DNA of 64,000 nucleotides from Pseudomonas sp. Irchel 3A7 (lineage in GTDB: Bacteria; Pseudomonadota; Gammaproteobacteria; Pseudomonadales; Pseudomonadaceae): the NCBI RefSeq assembly GCF_900187565.1, contig NZ_FYED01000015.1, positions 62,001 to 126,000 of the forward strand, in the 5' to 3' direction. Made by a program: the position numbers and the translations under genes. The stretch's first letter is position 1; every line of letters begins with the position of its first letter. Positions 32,573-42,059 of this stretch are shown here, in pieces. The notes beneath the pieces are model-generated. The model was not told where the DNA came from, searched no databases, and saw nothing but the letters and a program-made list of their open reading frames with translations.

Positions 32573-33670
32573 TTGCCTATTTCTTCTTTGTTGCGCAATG
32601 CCATGTTGCTCGGTGCCGGACTGACGCTTGCCGCCAGTGTCCAGGCCGCCGGCACCGTGCATATTTATAACTGGTCCGATTACATCGGCGAGACCACCCT
32701 GGCCGACTTCCAGAAAGAGACCGGTATCAAGCCGGTCTATGACGTGTTCGATTCCAACGAAACCCTGGAAGGCAAGTTGCTGGCCGGGCGTACCGGTTAC
32801 GACGTGGTCGTGCCGTCCAACCACTTCCTTGGCAAACAGATCAAGGCCGGTGCTTTCCAGAAGCTCGACAAGTCTCAATTGCCGAACTACAAAAATCTCG
32901 ACCCTGTACTGCTCAAGCGTCTGGAACAGAACGATCCGGGCAACCTGTACGCCGTGCCGTACCTGTGGGGCACCAACGGCATCGGTTACAACGTCGAGAA
33001 GGTCAAGGCTGTACTGGGCGTCGACAAGATCGACTCCTGGGCAGTGGTATTTGAACCGGAAAACATCAAGAAGCTGCAGAGTTGCGGCGTGGCGTTCCTC
33101 GATTCCGCCGATGAAATGATGCCCACGGTCCTCAACTACATGGGCCTGAACGCCAACAGCACGAATCCTGAAGACTACAAAAAGGCCGAAGCCAAGTTGC
33201 TGGCGGTGCGGCCTTACGTGACCTACTTCCACTCTTCCAAATACATCGCGGATCTGGCCAACGGCGATATCTGCGTGGCCATCGGTTTCTCCGGCGACAT
33301 GTTCCAGGCCCGCAACCGCGCGGCTGAAGCGAAGAAAGGCGTGGAAATTGCCTATTCGATTCCCAAGGAAGGCGGTGCGCTGTGGTTCGACATGCTGGCG
33401 ATTCCAAAGGACTCGGCCAACGTGAAAGAGGCGCACGCGTTCATCAACTATTTGCTGAAACCTGAGGTGATCGCCCAGGTCAGTGATTACGTCGGCTACG
33501 CCAACCCTAACCCCGGGTCGGACTCACTGATGGAACAGTCCATTCGCACCGACGAAGCGGTTTATCCACCGCAAGCCGTGCTCGACAAGACTTACGTGTC
33601 CATCGAGCTGCCACCCAACATACAACGCTTGATGACCCGCAGCTGGACCAAGGTCAAGTCGGGTAAATAG
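32573..33670 (+). CDS. spuE: Spermidine-type periplasmic binding protein
   Basis: SpuE is the second PotF-like binding protein of the operon and in P. aeruginosa prefers spermidine. It is 365 residues with a signal peptide at 1-25 (LTLAASVQA, then AGTVHIYNWSDYIGETTL). It matches SpuD strongly (YDVFDSNETLEGKLLAGRTG, SSKYIADLANGDICVAIGFS, LMTRSWTKVKSGK). The start is a TTG at 32573: AGAGGA lies 7 bases upstream, and the next ATGs would cut into the signal peptide. A weak start codon could tune the SpuE:SpuD ratio. Confidence 0.93.
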   Translation: MPISSLLRNAMLLGAGLTLAASVQAAGTVHIYNWSDYIGETTLADFQKETGIKPVYDVFDSNETLEGKLLAGRTGYDVVVPSNHFLGKQIKAGAFQKLDKSQLPNYKNLDPVLLKRLEQNDPGNLYAVPYLWGTNGIGYNVEKVKAVLGVDKIDSWAVVFEPENIKKLQSCGVAFLDSADEMMPTVLNYMGLNANSTNPEDYKKAEAKLLAVRPYVTYFHSSKYIADLANGDICVAIGFSGDMFQARNRAAEAKKGVEIAYSIPKEGGALWFDMLAIPKDSANVKEAHAFINYLLKPEVIAQVSDYVGYANPNPGSDSLMEQSIRTDEAVYPPQAVLDKTYVSIELPPNIQRLMTRSWTKVKSGK

Positions 33671-33742
33671 CTTCAAGGCTCAAACTATCCAAGGTTGGCT
33701 CACCTTGAGCGAACTGCACTCTTTTTTTTGGGAGTTTCGTAA

Positions 33743-34885
33743 ATGGCAGTTGCCTCCGGCGCCTATAAGAAAGCCCTCGAGGGCGACCAGTCACCTAAAC
33801 AGGTGCTGGTCAAAATCGACCGGGTCACGAAGAAGTTCGACGAGACGATTGCCGTGGACGATGTGTCCCTGGAAATCAAGAAGGGCGAGATTTTCGCCCT
33901 GCTCGGCGGTTCGGGATCGGGCAAATCCACCTTGCTGCGCATGCTCGCCGGCTTCGAACGACCGACCGAAGGACGGATCTTCCTTGATGGCGTAGACATC
34001 ACCGACATGCCGCCCTACGAGCGGCCGATCAACATGATGTTCCAGTCCTACGCCTTGTTCCCGCACATGACCGTGGCGCAGAACATCGCCTTCGGCCTCA
34101 AGCAGGACAAGCTGCCCGCCGCTGAAATCGATGCGCGGGTGGCCGATATGCTCAAGCTGGTGCAGATGAGTCAGTACGCCAAGCGCAAACCGCATCAGTT
34201 GTCCGGCGGTCAGCGTCAGCGTGTGGCCCTGGCCCGTTCGCTGGCCAAGCGACCGAAGCTGCTGCTGCTTGATGAGCCGATGGGCGCGCTGGACAAGAAA
34301 CTGCGCTCGCAGATGCAACTGGAGCTGGTGGAGATCATCGAGCGCGTGGGTGTGACCTGCGTGATGGTGACCCACGACCAGGAAGAGGCCATGACCATGG
34401 CCGAGCGCATCGCGATCATGCACCTGGGCTGGATTGCCCAGATCGGCAGCCCGATCGACATCTACGAAACCCCGACCAGCCGCCTGGTCTGCGAATTCAT
34501 CGGCAACGTCAACATCTTCGACGGCGAAGTGATCGACGATGCCGAAGGCCACGCGATCATCACCTGCAAAGACCTGGACCGCCAGATCTATGTGGGTCAC
34601 GGCATCAGCACCTCGGTGCAGGACAAGTCCGTAACCTATGCGATCCGCCCGGAAAAACTGCTGGTGACGCCGGACATGCCGACCTGCGAATACAACTGGT
34701 CCAGCGGCAAGGTGCACGACATCGCCTACCTGGGCGGTCACTCAGTGTTCTACGTCGAACTGCCGAGCGGCAAGATCGTCCAGTCCTTTGTCGCCAACGC
34801 CGAACGCCGTGGCGCGCGTCCGACCTGGGGTGACCAGGTCTACGTGTGGTGGGAAGACGATAGCGGCGTGGTGCTTCGCTCATGA
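33743..34885 (+). CDS. spuF: Polyamine ABC transporter ATPase
   Basis: SpuF is the ATPase of the polyamine importer, 380 residues (PotG-like). It has Walker A GGSGSGKSTLLRM (about 54-66), the signature LSGGQRQRVALARS, Walker B LLLLDEPMGALDK, and a C-terminal TOBE/regulatory region (about 290-380). GGAG lies 9 bases before ATG 33743. Its TGA overlaps the spuG ATG by 4 bp. Confidence 0.96.
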   Translation: MAVASGAYKKALEGDQSPKQVLVKIDRVTKKFDETIAVDDVSLEIKKGEIFALLGGSGSGKSTLLRMLAGFERPTEGRIFLDGVDITDMPPYERPINMMFQSYALFPHMTVAQNIAFGLKQDKLPAAEIDARVADMLKLVQMSQYAKRKPHQLSGGQRQRVALARSLAKRPKLLLLDEPMGALDKKLRSQMQLELVEIIERVGVTCVMVTHDQEEAMTMAERIAIMHLGWIAQIGSPIDIYETPTSRLVCEFIGNVNIFDGEVIDDAEGHAIITCKDLDRQIYVGHGISTSVQDKSVTYAIRPEKLLVTPDMPTCEYNWSSGKVHDIAYLGGHSVFYVELPSGKIVQSFVANAERRGARPTWGDQVYVWWEDDSGVVLRS

Positions 34886-35802
34886 ACATGCGCAAATTCA
34901 AACGCCGCCTCAATCGAATAATTCCCGGTGGCCGTCAGCTGGTCATCGGGGTTCCTTTCATCTGGCTGTTCCTGTTCTTCATGTTGCCGTTCTTCATCGT
35001 CCTGAAGATCAGCTTCGCCGAAGCCGACGTGGCCATTCCGCCGTACACCGAAATCTACAGCTACGCCGAGCAGAAACTGCAGGTGCTGCTGAACCTGGGC
35101 AACTACGCGATGCTGGGCGACGATGAGCTGTACATCGCCGCTTACCTGGGCTCGTTGAAGATGGCGTTTTTCAGCACCGTCCTCTGCCTGCTGATCGGCT
35201 ACCCGATGGCCTATGCCATCGCCAGCGCCCGCAAGGAACTGCAAACGGTGCTGGTGTTGCTGATCATGATGCCGACCTGGACCGCGATCCTGATCCGCGT
35301 CTACGCGTGGATGGGCATCCTCAGCAACAACGGCCTGCTCAATGGCTTCCTGATGACCATGGGCTGGATCAGCGAGCCGCTGCAGATCCTCAACACTAAC
35401 CTCGCCGTGTATATCGGCGTGGTGTATTCGTACCTGCCGTTCATGATCCTGCCGCTGTACGCCAACCTGGTGAAACACGACACCAGCCTGCTGGAAGCCG
35501 CATCGGACCTGGGTTCGAGCACCTTCAACAGCTTCTGGAAAATCACTGTGCCGCTGTCGAAAAACGGCATCATCGCCGGCTGCATGCTGGTGTTCATCCC
35601 GGTGGTGGGTGAGTTCGTGATTCCTGAACTGTTGGGCGGTCCGGAAACCCTGATGATCGGTAAAGTGCTCTGGCAAGAGTTCTTCAACAACCGTGACTGG
35701 CCGGTGGCGTCTGCCCTGGCGGTAGTGATGCTGGCGATCCTGATTGTGCCGATCATCCTGTTCAACCGCAGTCAGGCCAAGGAAATGGAGGGTAAAGAAT
35801 GA
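34882..35802 (+). CDS. spuG: Polyamine ABC transporter permease
   Basis: SpuG is one of the two inner-membrane permease subunits (PotH-like), 306 residues with about six membrane segments. The EAA loop reads EAASDLGSSTFNSFWKITVPLS (about 212-233). It overlaps spuF (ATGA) and spuH (ATGA), so the three are translationally coupled. Confidence 0.95.
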   Translation: MNMRKFKRRLNRIIPGGRQLVIGVPFIWLFLFFMLPFFIVLKISFAEADVAIPPYTEIYSYAEQKLQVLLNLGNYAMLGDDELYIAAYLGSLKMAFFSTVLCLLIGYPMAYAIASARKELQTVLVLLIMMPTWTAILIRVYAWMGILSNNGLLNGFLMTMGWISEPLQILNTNLAVYIGVVYSYLPFMILPLYANLVKHDTSLLEAASDLGSSTFNSFWKITVPLSKNGIIAGCMLVFIPVVGEFVIPELLGGPETLMIGKVLWQEFFNNRDWPVASALAVVMLAILIVPIILFNRSQAKEMEGKE

Positions 35803-36689
35803 AGCGCTTCCGTTTCTCCAGCCTGATGCTGGTATTGGGTCTGCTGTTTATCTATCTGCCGATGCTGATCCTGGTGATCTACTCGTTCAACGCCTCGAAA
35901 CTGGTGACGGTCTGGGGCGGCTGGTCGATCAAGTGGTACGTCGGCCTGATGGACAACACGCAGCTGATGGGTTCGGTGGTGCGCTCGCTGGAAATCGCCT
36001 GCTACACGGCGGTGGCCGCCGTGGCGCTGGGCACCCTGGCCGCGTTCGTCCTGACCCGCATCACCCACTTCAAGGGCCGTACGCTGTTCGGTGGCCTGGT
36101 CACCGCGCCATTGGTGATGCCGGAAGTGATCACCGGTCTGTCGCTGTTGCTGCTCTTCGTGGCCATGGCGCAGATGATCGGCTGGCCGCAGGAGCGCGGC
36201 ATCGTGACGATCTGGATCGCTCACACCACGTTCTGTGCAGCGTATGTGGCGGTGGTGGTGTCGGCGCGCTTGCGTGAGCTGGACCTGTCGATCGAAGAAG
36301 CGGCCATGGATCTGGGTGCGAAGCCGTGGAAGGTGTTCTTCCTGATTACCATCCCGATGATCGCGCCATCCCTGGGGGCCGGCGCCATGATGTCCTTTGC
36401 GCTGTCCCTGGATGACCTGGTATTGGCCAGCTTCGTGTCGGGTCCGGGTTCCACGACCCTGCCGATGGAAGTGTTCTCGGCGGTGCGCCTGGGCGTGAAG
36501 CCGGAGATCAACGCTGTGGCCAGTCTGATTCTGCTGGCCGTGTCGCTGATGACCTTCCTGGTCTGGTTCTTCAGCCGCCGCGCCGAAGAAGCGCGCAAGC
36601 GTGCGATCCAGCAAGCCATCGAAGAAAGCGCCGCCGACTCCTGGAAACAACCGGACGTGCGTCGCGCGCAGGCGCCGGAAGCGGCTTGA
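35799..36689 (+). CDS. spuH: Polyamine ABC transporter permease
   Basis: SpuH is the second permease subunit (PotI-like), 296 residues. The EAA loop EAAMDLGAKPWKVFFLITIP (about 167-186) is intact. The last about 35 residues are a charged cytoplasmic tail (RRAEEARKRAIQQAIEESAA). It ends the spu transporter genes; a REP doublet follows with no clear terminator. Confidence 0.95.
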   Translation: MKRFRFSSLMLVLGLLFIYLPMLILVIYSFNASKLVTVWGGWSIKWYVGLMDNTQLMGSVVRSLEIACYTAVAAVALGTLAAFVLTRITHFKGRTLFGGLVTAPLVMPEVITGLSLLLLFVAMAQMIGWPQERGIVTIWIAHTTFCAAYVAVVVSARLRELDLSIEEAAMDLGAKPWKVFFLITIPMIAPSLGAGAMMSFALSLDDLVLASFVSGPGSTTLPMEVFSAVRLGVKPEINAVASLILLAVSLMTFLVWFFSRRAEEARKRAIQQAIEESAADSWKQPDVRRAQAPEAA

Positions 36690-36732
36690 TCTGAAATCGG
36701 GTTGACCACCATTGCGTGGCCAACCCAAATCC

Positions 36733-36826
36733 ACTGTGGGAGCGAGCCTGCTCGCGAAAGCGGAGTGTCAGTCAACGTTGATGTCGACTGACACTCCCTC
36801 TTCGCGAGCAGGCTCGCTCCCACAGG
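36733..36826. repeat. REP doublet (type A)
   Basis: Canonical copy. The spacer is almost palindromic (ggagtgtcagtcaacgttga / tgtcgactgacactcc). It sits between convergent spuH and the HD-domain gene. Confidence 0.92.
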
Positions 36827-36837
36827 TTATTGTGACG

Positions 36838-37479
36838 TCAGGCAATCCAGGGCGATTGGCGGATGACCTCGACAAAGTTCATCGGCTTGAACCCCGGCTC
36901 CTGATCCATCAATACATCGGTCTTCACGTTGCCGAACGTGGTCTGCGGACGATGACGCAAGCCATCGGCGAAGGCGCAGATGATGCACTCCTTGAACCCT
37001 TCACCCCGTGGATGCGCATGCACCACCGCTTCGCGCTGCACGGTGGAAAACGCCGCGTAGTCCATGCCCAGCACATCCATCTCGACACCGGCGGTTACCA
37101 GCGCCACGGTCGGCCGCAAGTGCTGCGGTACACCCGGCGTGGTGTGCAGGGCAATTGACAGCCAGACCTGCTCAATATCGTCATCGCTCAACCCGTAAGG
37201 CTTGAGGAACGCCGCCGCTGCGTTGGCGCCATCGACTTCGAAACGCTCGTTGTCGCTGCGGTGACCTTCCACCAGGCCCAGGTCATGGAACATCGCACCG
37301 ACGTACAGCAGCTCCGGGTTGTAGGCCAGTTGCTTGCGTAAACCGCTCAACGCACCGAACAGAAACACTCGGCGCGAGTGGTGGTAGAGCAGGTCGGATT
37401 CGATGTCGCGGATGTATTCAGTGGTGGCCCTGGCCAATGCGCTGTCGGGGATTTTGATACCGGCGATGGTGGTGCTCAT
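36838..37479 (-). CDS. HD-domain hydrolase (cyanamide-hydratase-like subgroup)
   Basis: This is a metal-dependent HD-domain protein of 213 residues. Metal ligands visible are HHSRR (33-37), MFHDLG (63-68, the HD pair H65-D66), IALHTTPG with a later histidine, and an aspartate in the AFADGLRHRP stretch. The HHSRRVFLFGALSG context resembles the cyanamide hydratase-type HD group rather than nucleotide phosphohydrolases, but the substrate is unknown. I chose ATG 37479 because GAGG lies 8-11 bases upstream; the longer open frame runs into the intergenic REP. It is divergent from the GlxA-type regulator, which may control it. Confidence 0.82.
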   Translation of the reverse strand: MSTTIAGIKIPDSALARATTEYIRDIESDLLYHHSRRVFLFGALSGLRKQLAYNPELLYVGAMFHDLGLVEGHRSDNERFEVDGANAAAAFLKPYGLSDDDIEQVWLSIALHTTPGVPQHLRPTVALVTAGVEMDVLGMDYAAFSTVQREAVVHAHPRGEGFKECIICAFADGLRHRPQTTFGNVKTDVLMDQEPGFKPMNFVEVIRQSPWIA

Positions 37480-37630
37480 GGGAGTTTCCTCGGGGTGAAC
37501 GCCGTGGCGGCGCTGAAGTATCCAGTCTGTTCGTGCACCCCAGACCGGACAATCGATCCATGGCTGCGATCCCGGCCAATGAGCATGCATATCGCGCCAG
37601 CCTCGCTTCCACCGTGCATATTGGCTACGG

Positions 37631-37720
37631 TGTGGGAGCGAGCCTGCTCGCGAAAGGAGCAACACGGTTTTCTGCACAGTTCGCGTCATCGTTCTTCGCG
37701 AGCAGGCTCGCTCCCACAGG
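37631..37720. repeat. REP doublet (type A, unusual spacer)
   Basis: Canonical halves with a spacer (aggagcaacacggttttctg ...) lacking the conserved gtcgactgac block. It lies in the divergent promoter region of the HD gene and the regulator gene. Confidence 0.88.
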
Positions 37721-37757
37721 AAAGTGTTGATCCAGATCCGTTGAGGCATTTCGAACC

Positions 37758-38723
37758 ATGCACAAAACCGTCGCCATCGTGGTGTTCGCCGGCGTCCAGT
37801 CGCTGGATGTCACCGGTCCCATGGATGTGTTTTCCGAAGCCAATCGCTTCCTTGCGCCCGAGGACCACTATCGGCTGGAAGTGATTGGTGTGGAGCACGG
37901 GGTGATGGCGTGCTCCAACGGCCTGGCGCTGAACGCCCATCGGCATTACAGCGATGCCTTGCAGGCCTATGACCTCCTGCTGGTCGCCGGCGGGCCGCAG
38001 TTGCCGTTCATGGATTTCGGCGGTCCGTTCTATGTCTGGCTGCGTGATGCCTGTGGGCGGGCGCAACGTTTTGGTTCGATCTGCAATGGCGCATTCATGC
38101 TCGCCCGTGCGGGATTACTGCAGGGGCGGACGGTGACCACCCATTGGGGCGATGCGGCGGCGTTGGCGGCGTTATGCCCGTCAACGCAGGTCGAGGCTGA
38201 TCGCTTGTATGTGCAGGATGTCGAGCTCTACACCTCGGCCGGGGTCACGGCAGGGATCGACCTGTCGTTGTACCTGTTGGGTCGCGATCACGGTCCGGAC
38301 GTGGCGTTGAGCGTGGCCAAGCGGCTGGTGGTGTTCACCCAGCGCTCGGGTGGCCAGTCACAGTTCAGCCCGTTCCTCACGCCCCACGCCGAGCCGACTT
38401 CGGCCGTGGCGATGGTCCAGCACTACGTGTTGGCCAACCTGACCGGCGACCTGACCATCGCCGACCTGGCCAACGCCGCCAACATGAGCGCGCGCAACTT
38501 TTCCCGGGTGTTCGCCAAGGAAGCGAAAATCACCCCGGCCGAGTTCGTCGAACGGGCGAGGGTGGATGCGGCGCGAGTACTGCTGGAAAGCACCAGCGTG
38601 CCGCTCAAGACGGTGGCGTACCAATGCGGTTTCCGTGATGCCCAGCATATGCGCAGCGTGTTCAACCGCAGGCTGGGGGTGACGCCGCAGCAGTTCCGGC
38701 TGAATTTTGCGGCGATGGTTTGA
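37758..38723 (+). CDS. GlxA-family AraC-type transcriptional regulator
   Basis: This is a transcription activator with an N-terminal DJ-1/PfpI-like (GATase1-type) sensor domain (about 1-190; TVAIVVFAGVQSLDVTGPMD, LLLVAGGPQLPFMDFGG, and a nucleophile-elbow cysteine in FGSICNGAFMLARAG) and a C-terminal AraC double helix-turn-helix (about 215-321; LTIADLANAANMSARNFSRV, VAYQCGFRDAQHMRSVFNRR). It is 321 residues. ATG 37758 has GAGG upstream at a slightly long spacing. It is divergent from the HD-hydrolase gene. The inducer is unknown. Confidence 0.9.
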   Translation: MHKTVAIVVFAGVQSLDVTGPMDVFSEANRFLAPEDHYRLEVIGVEHGVMACSNGLALNAHRHYSDALQAYDLLLVAGGPQLPFMDFGGPFYVWLRDACGRAQRFGSICNGAFMLARAGLLQGRTVTTHWGDAAALAALCPSTQVEADRLYVQDVELYTSAGVTAGIDLSLYLLGRDHGPDVALSVAKRLVVFTQRSGGQSQFSPFLTPHAEPTSAVAMVQHYVLANLTGDLTIADLANAANMSARNFSRVFAKEAKITPAEFVERARVDAARVLLESTSVPLKTVAYQCGFRDAQHMRSVFNRRLGVTPQQFRLNFAAMV

Positions 38724-38753
38724 GCCCTGAATATGCGTTGTTTTTGCGGGCCT

Positions 38754-38845
38754 CATCGCGGGCAAGCCCGCTCCCACAGGTTTCGGCCTGATCACAAAAT
38801 TGTGTATTCACACCGATCACTGTGGGAGCGGGCTTGCCCGCGATG
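38754..38845. repeat. REP doublet (type C, gggcttgcccgc core)
   Basis: atcgcgggcaagcccgctcc and ggagcgggcttgcccgcgat are perfect inverted halves with a 40-bp spacer. It is a different subtype from the gcgagcaggctcgc copies and lies between two convergent genes. Confidence 0.9.
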
Positions 38846-38868
38846 AGACCCTCACAGACAGCAGAGAT

Positions 38869-41271
38869 TTATTGTCCTGAGCGAGCAGGCAACAACTTCA
38901 ACGTATTGCGCGTATTCGCCGTCACCTCTTCATCATTGAGATGCGCCTGGTAGTAAACCCCTTCGATGTACGCTTCGGCCTGATCGTCATAGTGACGGTC
39001 GAACAGCACGCCGCTCTGGCCGACCGGGTTGACGGTCAGGCTGTGGGCCGGGTCGGCGAAGTCGATCAGGCGCCGGGTCGACGGGCCGTAAGTCACTGGC
39101 CAGGGTGCGGGGCCGATCTTGGCCGACAGGTTGTTCGGCACTTCATGAGTGCCGGGGGCGGCGAACGGGCCGACGTTGAAGAGACGATCCAGCGGCTTCT
39201 GCTGGCCCAGTGGATGACCGTGGGTCAGGGTGTGCGCCTTGCCCCACTGCCATTGTGCGAAGTCCGCACCGAGGGTGGCCTTGAGGTGGGCGATGCTGGC
39301 TTGCCATGCCACCTTGACCGTATCGGCGCGGGTTTCCCTGGCGAGGGTACTGCGGTTGTCCCACCACGGTGAATCGGCATTTGCCGCCAGGCGCGGCAGC
39401 GCTGCATCAATCACCCGGGTCGAGAGCAGTGTCTCGAAGAAATCGTTGCCCAATTCATCGCGCATCGCTGCTTCAGCCAGGTTGAACAACAACTGGTTGA
39501 ACACCGTGGCGCTGGTGGAATCGAGGGGGTAATCGCCTTTCCACTGGGCCAGTTGTTCCACCAGTTTCAGCTCGGCAGGATCGCTCACCACGCTGCGTAA
39601 CACCGGCAGCAGCGGCGCCAACAGGCGCGGGCCGTAGGCGGTGGTGGTGCCCAGTTGCAGCTTCTGGCTGGATTCCAGATCCCACTTGATGCTCTTGTCG
39701 CCGAGCTGATGATCGAGCTGCTGGCCACGGTCGGCCAGGTTGTAATAGCCGGGAATCTCTATACCCGCCGACGACACAGGCTGGAAGTTGGCCGAGACGA
39801 TATAACCCCGTGCCGGGTTCTCTTCCTGGGGGTTGGCGCTGAAGGGGTAGAAGCCGTCCTTGTCCGCTTCGGCGCTGCAGCCGTCCAGTATGAACCACGG
39901 ACGTACACCGGCAGGACGCTTCGGCAATTGCGCCGCGGCCCACCAGCCGATGTCGCCCTTGGCGTTGGCCCAGACGATGTTCAGGCCGGGCGCCTGGACT
40001 TTCGCGGCAGCACTGCGCGCCTTGGCCAGGGTGTCGGCGCGGTTGAGCTGGTAGAAGCCTTCAAGTATCGGGTTCTGGCTTTCGAGAAAACCCCACCACA
40101 TGGCAATCGGCGTTTTGCCGACGCTGTTGCCCAGCGCATCGTTGACGATCGGGCCGTGGGGCGACTGACGCAGCACCAGGGTGACGGGAGCCTGGCCCTT
40201 GACCGCGATCTGCTGCTCGCTGCTCACCATGTCCACCCACTTGCCCCGGTACCAGACCTGATTCGGATTGTCCGGGTTGACCTTCTCGGCAATCAGGTCG
40301 AGGTCATCGTTCTGGAACATGGTGATGCTCCAGCCGAAGTCACGGTTCATGCCCAGCGAGGCGAACGGCATCAAGGCCTGATAGTGACCGTAGAGTTCGA
40401 AGCCCGGTGCCGAGAGCTGTGCCTCATACCACACCGAGGGCGCGGAGAAGCGAATGTGCGGGTCACCCGCCAACAGTGGCTTGCCACTTTTGGTACGGCT
40501 GCCGGAAACGGCCCAGGCGTTGCTGCCCTCGAACTGTGGCAGGCCGTTGTCGGCCAATGCCTGTTCGCTCAGGCGGGCGAGGGCGTTGAGGTCCTTCCAG
40601 TCGGCGCTGGCCAGCGCCGGTGCCGTGCGGTCCGTCAGCACGCCCTTGGGTTGCCAGTCGAGATCGAACACGTTCAGGTAGTCGACACCCAGTTGATCAC
40701 GCACGAAGGTCAGCAACGGTTCGGTACGAAACGCTGCGGCAAAACTGTAGGCCATATAGCCGGCGATGCTGATGGTGTCCTGGGCGGTGAACGGGCGCTT
40801 CTGAATGCCCAGCACATCGAACTCCACCGGTCTTGCGTGGCTGTCCTGATACTGGTTGATGCCATCCAGATAAGCATGCATGGCGATGAAGGCGGGCGAT
40901 TGTTTGTCCAGATTTGCCAGATAGGTTTCGGCGCGTTCGCGAATGCGCAGGCTGCGCATCAGCTTGTCGGTGTCCAGCAGTTTGGGGCCGAGCACCTCGG
41001 CCAGTTCGCCACGGGCCAGGCGACGCAGCACTTCCATCTGGAACAGCCGGTCCTGGGCGTGGACGTAGCCGAGGGCGCGGTACAGGTCGGGTTCGTTTTC
41101 GGCGCGGATGTGCGGGATGCCGCGCTCGTCGTAGCGCACGGTGACCGAGCCTTGCAGATGTTGCAGTTCCACCATGCCCTGGCGTGTCGGCTGCTTGCTG
41201 TAGACGTACCAGCCGCCAACGGCGGCGAGGGTGACGATCAGCGAGCCGAGAGCGGTCAGGCTACGTTTCAT
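38869..41271 (-). CDS. hacB: Penicillin-acylase-family acyl-homoserine-lactone acylase
   Basis: This is an Ntn-hydrolase of 800 residues. The N-terminal membrane/signal segment (MKRSLTALGSLIVTLAAVGG) directs it to the periplasm. The precursor is predicted to be cut before the catalytic Ser250 (FEG-SNAWAVSGSRTKSGKPL), giving an alpha subunit and a beta subunit whose N-terminal Ser is the nucleophile. The beta-subunit LLAGDPHI and the Asn in the C-terminal half are in place. The gene after spuH in P. aeruginosa (PA0305, HacB) degrades long-chain AHL signals; this is the positional and family match, so quorum-signal degradation is the likely role. AAGGAG precedes the ATG. Linked upstream to the DUF6436-like gene. 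Confidence 0.87.
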   Translation of the reverse strand: MKRSLTALGSLIVTLAAVGGWYVYSKQPTRQGMVELQHLQGSVTVRYDERGIPHIRAENEPDLYRALGYVHAQDRLFQMEVLRRLARGELAEVLGPKLLDTDKLMRSLRIRERAETYLANLDKQSPAFIAMHAYLDGINQYQDSHARPVEFDVLGIQKRPFTAQDTISIAGYMAYSFAAAFRTEPLLTFVRDQLGVDYLNVFDLDWQPKGVLTDRTAPALASADWKDLNALARLSEQALADNGLPQFEGSNAWAVSGSRTKSGKPLLAGDPHIRFSAPSVWYEAQLSAPGFELYGHYQALMPFASLGMNRDFGWSITMFQNDDLDLIAEKVNPDNPNQVWYRGKWVDMVSSEQQIAVKGQAPVTLVLRQSPHGPIVNDALGNSVGKTPIAMWWGFLESQNPILEGFYQLNRADTLAKARSAAAKVQAPGLNIVWANAKGDIGWWAAAQLPKRPAGVRPWFILDGCSAEADKDGFYPFSANPQEENPARGYIVSANFQPVSSAGIEIPGYYNLADRGQQLDHQLGDKSIKWDLESSQKLQLGTTTAYGPRLLAPLLPVLRSVVSDPAELKLVEQLAQWKGDYPLDSTSATVFNQLLFNLAEAAMRDELGNDFFETLLSTRVIDAALPRLAANADSPWWDNRSTLARETRADTVKVAWQASIAHLKATLGADFAQWQWGKAHTLTHGHPLGQQKPLDRLFNVGPFAAPGTHEVPNNLSAKIGPAPWPVTYGPSTRRLIDFADPAHSLTVNPVGQSGVLFDRHYDDQAEAYIEGVYYQAHLNDEEVTANTRNTLKLLPARSGQ

Positions 41272-41381
41272 GGTGACTCCTTGTTGTAATGAGCGGCTTC
41301 AGTTCCCTGGTGCCACTGTTTAACACGGCTCACCGAATTGGCCCATCGCCCGTAGGAGGGATTCGTATTGCAGCGTTTTTA

Positions 41382-41963
41382 CTACTTCGCAGGGTCGACA
41401 GGCCACGGGCAGTAACACCCCACCGCCAGTGTGTGCGTGGCACTCACCGAGCGACCTTCGTTTAATGCGTGCAGGATCGGTTCGATAAAACTGTTGCTGG
41501 AATTGCAGGTCAGGCCTTCGCTGTACGGGCCGAAGTACGCCAGTTTGCCGCTGCGATCCCAGATCGCCACGGCAGGGCTGGCAGGGATCTGCTCGGAACC
41601 GGGCAGGACGCTGAGGGTTTTCAGGTTGCTCAAGGTGCTCGGCAACTGGCCGTGGCTACCAGGTTTTTGCACCGAGTAGAACTCGACACCCAGCGGTTCG
41701 TACTGCTCGACCAGCTCACTGAGGTGTTGCTGATTGCCGACATTGCAAGGGCAGGCGGGGTCCCAGAAGTGGACGAGACGGATGGCGCCGGGACCGGCAT
41801 GCGTATCGGGCAGGCGCAGCGGGTCACCGGAGAACACGGCCGTATGTTCGCTGAATGCTCGCAGGTAGCGGCCCTGGAACCAGTCGTAAGCCGCCCACAG
41901 CACGCCGGCGCACATCAGGGCGAGCAGGCTGGCAAACAGGGTGGCGCGCAAGGGTGATCGCAT
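41382..41963 (-). CDS. Membrane-anchored thioredoxin-like protein (DUF6436-like)
   Basis: This 193-residue protein has one N-terminal membrane segment (about 6-27) and a thioredoxin-fold periplasmic domain. The redox-type site is HFWDPACPCNVGN (C71-P-C73) in place of CxxC, followed by FYSVQKPGSH and the cis-Pro-like IPASPAVAIWD. C-terminal cysteines (GLTCNSSNS, AVGCYCPW) might pair or bind a metal. It may help fold or reduce a periplasmic partner such as the acylase encoded 110 bp downstream on the same strand; that link is inference. Family name is from memory. Confidence 0.7.
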   Translation of the reverse strand: MRSPLRATLFASLLALMCAGVLWAAYDWFQGRYLRAFSEHTAVFSGDPLRLPDTHAGPGAIRLVHFWDPACPCNVGNQQHLSELVEQYEPLGVEFYSVQKPGSHGQLPSTLSNLKTLSVLPGSEQIPASPAVAIWDRSGKLAYFGPYSEGLTCNSSNSFIEPILHALNEGRSVSATHTLAVGCYCPWPVDPAK

Positions 41964-42059
41964 GGGTTCAATCCTCGAAGGGCGGCTAGCTTGCCATGCT
42001 TGCCGCGACAGATGAATATCGCAGGTCCATTAAGTCGGTTTAACGCTCTGGAATCGCCC

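Noticed and set aside
39655..41289. 544-codon open frame on the + strand
   Set aside because: It is fully antisense to hacB, whose motifs and catalytic Ser250 are clear. Such long antisense frames are common in GC-rich genes.
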